DNA of 64,000 nt from Actinomadura rifamycini DSM 43936. GTDB taxonomy: Bacteria > Actinomycetota > Actinomycetes > Streptosporangiales > Streptosporangiaceae. The position numbers and the translations under genes are program-made. The stretch is from the NCBI RefSeq assembly GCF_000425065.1, contig NZ_AULB01000009.1:186001-250000 (forward strand), in the 5' to 3' direction. Position 1 is the first letter of the stretch. Every line of letters begins with the position of its first letter. The notes beneath the pieces are model-generated. The model was not told the origin of the DNA, did not search any database, and was given only the letters and a program-made list of their open reading frames with translations. Positions 60,288 through 64,000 of this stretch are shown one piece after another.

Positions 60288-61823
60288 TCAGTCGGTGATC
60301 AGCGGGCCGGTCGTGCGCGGCCCGGCCGCCGGACCGGCCGTCCGGTCGGCGGGCGCCGGCGCGGTCGGCGCCGGCGCGGCGTAGGCGAGGCGGCGGGCGG
60401 CCGACCCGGCGCAGACCGCGAGCAGGACGGCCACGGCCAGCGCGAGCGCGCCCAGCGCCGCGAAGTACAGGGCGGGGGACACGGACTCGGAGACGCGCGC
60501 GGTGGAGCTGCCGAGGCCCATCCCCATCGCGCAGAACAGCCACCACAGCCCGAGCATCTGCACGCGGAACGCCGGCGGGGCGGCGTCGGCGGCGGCGCTC
60601 AGCCCGACCGGGCCGAGCACCAGCTCGCCGCAGGCGTGCAGGAACAGCACGGCCAGCAGCCACAGCGGGGACGCCTTCCCCGTTCCGGCGGCGAGCGCCG
60701 CGCCCGCCATGACGACGAAGCTGGCGCCCGACAGCGCCATCCCCGCCACGAACTTGCCGCGCACCCCGAACCGGGGCCCCAGCCGCAGGAACACCACCGC
60801 GGTGACCGGCGCCACGAGCAGCACGAACAGCGGCGTCGCGGACTGGAACCAGCTCGCCGGTACCGTCCAGCCGAGGACGTCCCGGTCGGTGGACCGCTCG
60901 GCGAACAGGTTCAGCACCGACCCGGACTGGCCCACCAGCATCCAGAACACGGCCGCGGCGAGGAACAGCCACCCGAACGCGCGGACGCGGGCGCGGTCCG
61001 CGGCGGTCAGCCCGGGACGGCGCAGCATCCCGGTGTACGCCGCCGGCGCCGCCAGGATGATCACCAGCCCGATCGGGACGATCAGATGGTCGGGGACGAA
61101 CGTCCCCGCGGCGACGTCGACGGCGAGCAGCGCCGCCGCCGCACCGGCGACCGTCCCCGCCACCAGCCCGGCCCGCCGCAGCTCGGCGGGCGCCGCGCGG
61201 CGGGCGGGCCGGTCGCCGACGTCACCGAAGTGGCGGCGCCCGGCCGCGTACTGCGCGACGCCGAACGCCATCCCGACGCCGGCCGCGGCGAACCCCAGGT
61301 GCCAGTTCACCGTCTCGCCGAGGAACCCGACGAGCAGCGGCGCGGCGAGCGCGCTGACCTGGATGCTCATGTAGAAGACCGAGAACGCGGCCTCCCGCTC
61401 GACGGACCGGCCCGCGTCGAAGAAGCGGCCGAGCAGCGCGCTCATGTTCGGCTTGAGCAGCCCGGTGCCCGCCGCGATCAGCAGCAGCCCCGCGTACGCG
61501 GCGGGACGCGCGGGCAGCGCCATCGCGAAGTGCCCGCACATGATCCCGAGGCCGCCCCACAGCACGGCGCGGCGCTCCCCGAGCACCCGGTCGCCCAGCC
61601 AGCCGCCGGGCATCGCCAGCACGAACACGCCGCCGATGTAGACGCCGAACAGCGCCGCGGCCGTCGGCCCGTCCAGCCCCAGCCCGCCCTCGGCGGCCGG
61701 CGCCGCCGCCCACAGCACGAGGATCGCCTGCATGCCGTAGAAGCTGAACCGCTCCCACATGTCGGTGAGGAACAGCGTGCGGTACCAGGGGCCGTGCCCG
61801 GTGAAGGCGGCCCGGACGCTCAT
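60288..61823 (-). CDS. POT/PTR2-family (peptide-type) MFS transporter
   Basis: A 511-residue, 12-14-helix transporter. The PTR2 signature region is clear: DMWERFSFYGMQAILVLWA (helix 1) and GLLKPNMSALLGRFFD, with FYMSIQVSALAAPLLVGFLGE in helix 5. POT proteins normally import di- and tripeptides with protons. The catalytic-type ExxER motif on helix 1 is not obvious, so the substrate may differ. Inside a polyketide operon between a monooxygenase and rmlA it is an unexpected candidate for product export or precursor uptake. ATG at 61823 overlaps the monooxygenase stop (ATGA). Confidence 0.9.
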   Translation of the reverse strand: MSVRAAFTGHGPWYRTLFLTDMWERFSFYGMQAILVLWAAAPAAEGGLGLDGPTAAALFGVYIGGVFVLAMPGGWLGDRVLGERRAVLWGGLGIMCGHFAMALPARPAAYAGLLLIAAGTGLLKPNMSALLGRFFDAGRSVEREAAFSVFYMSIQVSALAAPLLVGFLGETVNWHLGFAAAGVGMAFGVAQYAAGRRHFGDVGDRPARRAAPAELRRAGLVAGTVAGAAAALLAVDVAAGTFVPDHLIVPIGLVIILAAPAAYTGMLRRPGLTAADRARVRAFGWLFLAAAVFWMLVGQSGSVLNLFAERSTDRDVLGWTVPASWFQSATPLFVLLVAPVTAVVFLRLGPRFGVRGKFVAGMALSGASFVVMAGAALAAGTGKASPLWLLAVLFLHACGELVLGPVGLSAAADAAPPAFRVQMLGLWWLFCAMGMGLGSSTARVSESVSPALYFAALGALALAVAVLLAVCAGSAARRLAYAAPAPTAPAPADRTAGPAAGPRTTGPLITD

Positions 61824-63352
61824 CGCGCCGCCCCCGGGACGGGCGCCGCGAGCGCCCCGCGGAGCGCGCCGGCGAGCGCGCCCGGATCGTCCGGCCCGGT
61901 CGCCGCCCGCCACGCGACGACGCCGTCCGGGCGGACGAGCACCGCGCCGTCGCGCGCGACGCCGTGCGCCGCGCACCAGGCGTCGTCGCCGCCGTAGGCG
62001 TCGACGCCGATGCCCGCGTCCGCCGCCGCGGCCGCGGCGGCGCGCCCCCACCCGTCCCCGGCGGGGCCGTGGCCGAGCACGAAGCGGGTGCCGTACCGGT
62101 GGATCGTGGACGTCCCGCCGGGCAGGACGACGTGCGGCGCGCGCCGCCCCGGCGTCCCGTCCGGCTCGGGGCCGAACACGACGTTCTCGTCCGGCTCCAG
62201 GTCCGGGTCCGGGGGCGGGGCGTCGCCGCCGCCGACGAACCGGGGCCGGTCCCGCGACCGCAGCACGGCCTGCCGCATCGCGTGGTCGGCGGCGGGGCGG
62301 CGCTCGGCGTCGTAGCCGTCCAGCAGCGCGGGGCCGGCGTCGCCGCGGGCGACGGCCGCGAGCCGCCAGGCGAGGGCGTGCGCGTCCTGCACCCCCACGT
62401 TCGCGCCGAACGCGCCGGACGGCGGCATCACGTGCGCGGCGTCGCCGACGAGGAACGCGCGCCCGGCGGCGAACGCGTCCGCGACGCGGCCCGCCGACAC
62501 CCACGGCAGGACCCCGTCGACGCGCACGGGCAGGTCCGGCACGCCGGCCGCCGCGCGGACGAGGGCGGCGCACTCGTCCGGTCCGGGGAGGGAGGCGTCG
62601 TCGGCGTCGCGCAGGACGTGCAGCATCCACCGGTCGGTGTTGTTGACCGGCAGCAGCGCCGACCGGGTGCCGGTGCCCGTCGTGTAGCACATGATGAACC
62701 GGCGGCCGTCCAGCGGCCCGGTCAGGTCGGCGGTGAAGGCGATGTTCACGAACCGGGCGAGGGCCCCGGGGCCGTGCGTCCCGATGCCGAGGCGCTCCCG
62801 GATCCCGCCGCCCGCGCCGTCCGCGGCGACGAGGCGGTCGGCGGCCACCGCGGCGGTCCGCCCGGACGCCGTGTCGCGGACCGTCGCGACCACCCCGCCG
62901 TCCGTCTCGGTGTGGCCGACGTACTCCGTCCCGAAGCGGTGGGCGGCGCCGAGCTCGACGGCCCGGTCGCGCAGCAGCGGCTCCAGCTCGTCCTGGTGGA
63001 CCATGCACCAGGACTCGGGGGACAGGCCGGCCGGGTCCCGGACGCCGCGGAAGTACGGCTCGGCCAGCTCGCCGAGCCGCCGCCCGGCCAGCGTCTCGAC
63101 CGCGACGATCCCGTGGTTGCCGGCCAGCGCGCGGGCCGACTCCGCGTCCCGGACGCGGTCGGCGATCCCGAGCAGCCGCAGCAGCTCCATCGTGCGGGGG
63201 TTCACCCCGCGCGCCCGGGGGTGCGGAGACGGCCCGGAGCGCCGCTCCACCAGCAGGGCGGGCACGCCGAGCCGGGCCAGGAAGGCCGACATGGCCAGCC
63301 CGACGAGACCGCCGCCGACGATCAGTACCGAGGTGCGTTCCTGCGCGTCCAT
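61820..63352 (-). CDS. FAD-dependent aromatic polyketide hydroxylase (group A)
   Basis: A 510-residue flavoprotein: VLIVGGGLVGLAMSAFLAR (GxGxxG, residues 9-27), ERRSGPSPHPRARGVNPRTMELL (ribose contact and R-G motif), VAADGAGGGIRERLGI (DG motif), and GRAFLVGDAAHVMPPSGAFG plus NVGVQDAHALAWRLA (GD motif). It belongs to the RdmE/PgaE/OxyS class, which hydroxylates aromatic polyketides using NAD(P)H. It has a C-terminal thioredoxin-like domain, probably structural. ATG at 63352. First gene of the minus operon, with SARP-type repeats upstream. Confidence 0.94.
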   Translation of the reverse strand: MDAQERTSVLIVGGGLVGLAMSAFLARLGVPALLVERRSGPSPHPRARGVNPRTMELLRLLGIADRVRDAESARALAGNHGIVAVETLAGRRLGELAEPYFRGVRDPAGLSPESWCMVHQDELEPLLRDRAVELGAAHRFGTEYVGHTETDGGVVATVRDTASGRTAAVAADRLVAADGAGGGIRERLGIGTHGPGALARFVNIAFTADLTGPLDGRRFIMCYTTGTGTRSALLPVNNTDRWMLHVLRDADDASLPGPDECAALVRAAAGVPDLPVRVDGVLPWVSAGRVADAFAAGRAFLVGDAAHVMPPSGAFGANVGVQDAHALAWRLAAVARGDAGPALLDGYDAERRPAADHAMRQAVLRSRDRPRFVGGGDAPPPDPDLEPDENVVFGPEPDGTPGRRAPHVVLPGGTSTIHRYGTRFVLGHGPAGDGWGRAAAAAAADAGIGVDAYGGDDAWCAAHGVARDGAVLVRPDGVVAWRAATGPDDPGALAGALRGALAAPVPGAAR

Positions 63353-63375
63353 GCCGAGGATGCTGGGCGGCGGGC

Positions 63376-63393
63376 CTCGACGCCCGGTCGAGG
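63376..63393. promoter_or_regulatory. SARP-type repeat before the FAD monooxygenase operon
   Basis: CTCGACG (63376) and GTCGAGG (63387) have TCGA cores 11 bp apart; a degenerate TCGG core falls at the next 11-bp step (63399). The site begins 24 bases upstream of the monooxygenase start. Confidence 0.5.
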
Positions 63394-63412
63394 AACGATC
63401 GGCTCCGCCGTT

Positions 63413-63430
63413 CTCGACCGATCCTCGACC
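63413..63430. promoter_or_regulatory. SARP-type repeat in the divergent promoter
   Basis: Two exact CTCGACC heptamers at 63413 and 63424, 11 bp apart, 49 bases upstream of the membrane-protein ATG. Read on the minus strand they are GGTCGAG, identical to the pair before the P450 gene. Confidence 0.62.
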
Positions 63431-63478
63431 GCCCCGTGCGAGGATCGTCGTCCACCGACCGTGAGCCGAGGAGAGCAC

Positions 63479-63913
63479 ATGCGCGAGGCGGTACGCCTGT
63501 TCCCGTGGAAGATGTCCGCCCTGTGCGCGGCGGCCGTCACCGTGGGATGGCTGGTGCTGTCGCTGTCCGGCGGGGACTTCCGGGGGATCCTCGTGGCGAG
63601 CCCGCTCTGCATCGGGATCATGGTGTTCTTCCTGCTCGGCGGGCTGGTGATGGTGCTCCGCGAGGACGGCGGGAACACCGCCGCCCAGGACACGGTCCGC
63701 CGGCTCGCGCCCGTCCTCGCCATCGTCCCGGCGCTGCTGATCGCCGTGCTGGTGTTCGCCGCGCGCCGCGCGTGCGCGCTCGCCTGGGGGATGGACGAGA
63801 CCGCCGCGGGCTCCGCCGTGGACGGCGCGGCGCGCGGCGCGATCGGCTACGTCGTCCTCGTCGGGTCGGCGCTCGCCGCCCGGTACGACGCCCGCAAGAA
63901 GGCCCGCGGCTGA
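63479..63913 (+). CDS. small membrane protein, function unknown
   Basis: A 144-residue protein with about four hydrophobic segments (approximately 14-30, 38-60, 78-97, 117-133) and a basic end (ARYDARKKARG). No family is recognised. Start ATG at 63479 follows GAGGAGAGC. It is divergent from the FAD monooxygenase, and the gap has two SARP-type repeats, so it probably belongs to the polyketide regulon. Confidence 0.75.
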   Translation: MREAVRLFPWKMSALCAAAVTVGWLVLSLSGGDFRGILVASPLCIGIMVFFLLGGLVMVLREDGGNTAAQDTVRRLAPVLAIVPALLIAVLVFAARRACALAWGMDETAAGSAVDGAARGAIGYVVLVGSALAARYDARKKARG

Positions 63914-63938
63914 CGTCCCCGCCCGCCGCCGGGCCCGG

Positions 63939-64000
63939 TCAGCCGGGCAGCTCGACGATGGCGGCGGCGTCCTGGTCGGCGCGGCCCGTCTCCGCCGCCG
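63939..64000 (-). CDS. 3' end of a gene cut by the right edge, possibly NAD(P)-dependent oxidoreductase
   Basis: The minus strand is open from the window edge to a TGA at 63939-63941 and encodes 19 visible residues ending TGRADQDAAAIVELPG. The strand bias and codon use match the neighbours. The ending G-x-x-D-x-D-A/S-A-x-I/V-E-L resembles the C terminus of 3-hydroxyisobutyrate-dehydrogenase/imine-reductase-type proteins, but this is too short for a firm call. Confidence 0.4.
   Translation of the reverse strand, partial: AAETGRADQDAAAIVELPG

Overview
The window is very GC-rich, gene-dense DNA with strong G/C third-position bias, many GTG starts and 4-base start/stop overlaps (ATGA, GTGA). These features, together with SARP regulators, a DevR/DosR-type two-component system and a type II polyketide locus, point to an actinomycete chromosome. 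The family is probably Thermomonosporaceae/Streptosporangiales or a Streptomyces relative, but the genus is an inference.

Region A (1-9.9 kb): the 3' end of an FAD oxidoreductase gene, a multi-pass membrane protein, a TetR regulator, a divergent MarR / MacB-type ABC transporter pair with a clear palindromic operator between them, and a large AfsR/SARP-type regulator.

Region B (about 10-24 kb): a hypoxia/dormancy island. A nitrate respiration operon (CNMP-binding protein, narK, narG, narH, narJ, narI) sits with an Acg-like nitroreductase, a PPOX flavoprotein, an Rv1733c-like membrane protein, a GAF-GAF histidine kinase (DevS-like) and a response regulator (DevR-like) whose recognition helix closely resembles that of mycobacterial DosR. 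Three near-identical palindromes GGGAC(C/T)TTCGTCCC lie upstream of the nitroreductase, PPOX and narK genes, and two GGGCC-N4-GGCCC variants lie in the divergent CNMP/Rv1733c-like promoter. I read this as a local DevR regulon.

Region C (24-39 kb): a KstR2-like TetR repressor and acyl-CoA dehydrogenase sharing a TGAACG-N2-CGTTC operator, with an internally deleted enoyl-CoA hydratase pseudogene between them; a divergent LVIVD / DUF305 pair; an NmrA/MFS operon; a three-gene redox operon (small subunit, GMC flavoprotein, VioB-like ferritin-fold protein); an F420/LLM oxidoreductase; and a divergent MarR / MMPL pair with a 23-bp operator.

Region D (39 kb to the right edge): a glycosylated aromatic (type II) polyketide gene cluster, running off the window. 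Deoxysugar genes (rmlA, rmlB, 2,3-dehydratase, 3-ketoreductase, 4-ketoreductase, no 3,5-epimerase) suggest a neutral D-2,6-dideoxyhexose, attached by one glycosyltransferase. A plus-strand operon (rmlB, cupin, KS-alpha, CLF, ABM-fold protein, AccD-AccA fusion) converges on a minus-strand operon (FAD monooxygenase, POT transporter, rmlA, DUF6059, biotin carboxylase, DUF1772). A P450, a PhyH dioxygenase and two SARP regulators complete what is visible. No acyl carrier protein, ketoreductase, aromatase or BCCP gene is present, so these are probably beyond 64 kb. Heptamers of the type (G/T/C)TCGA(G/C) repeated every 11 bp, the hallmark of SARP binding sites, occur in four promoter regions of the cluster and link its operons to the SARPs.
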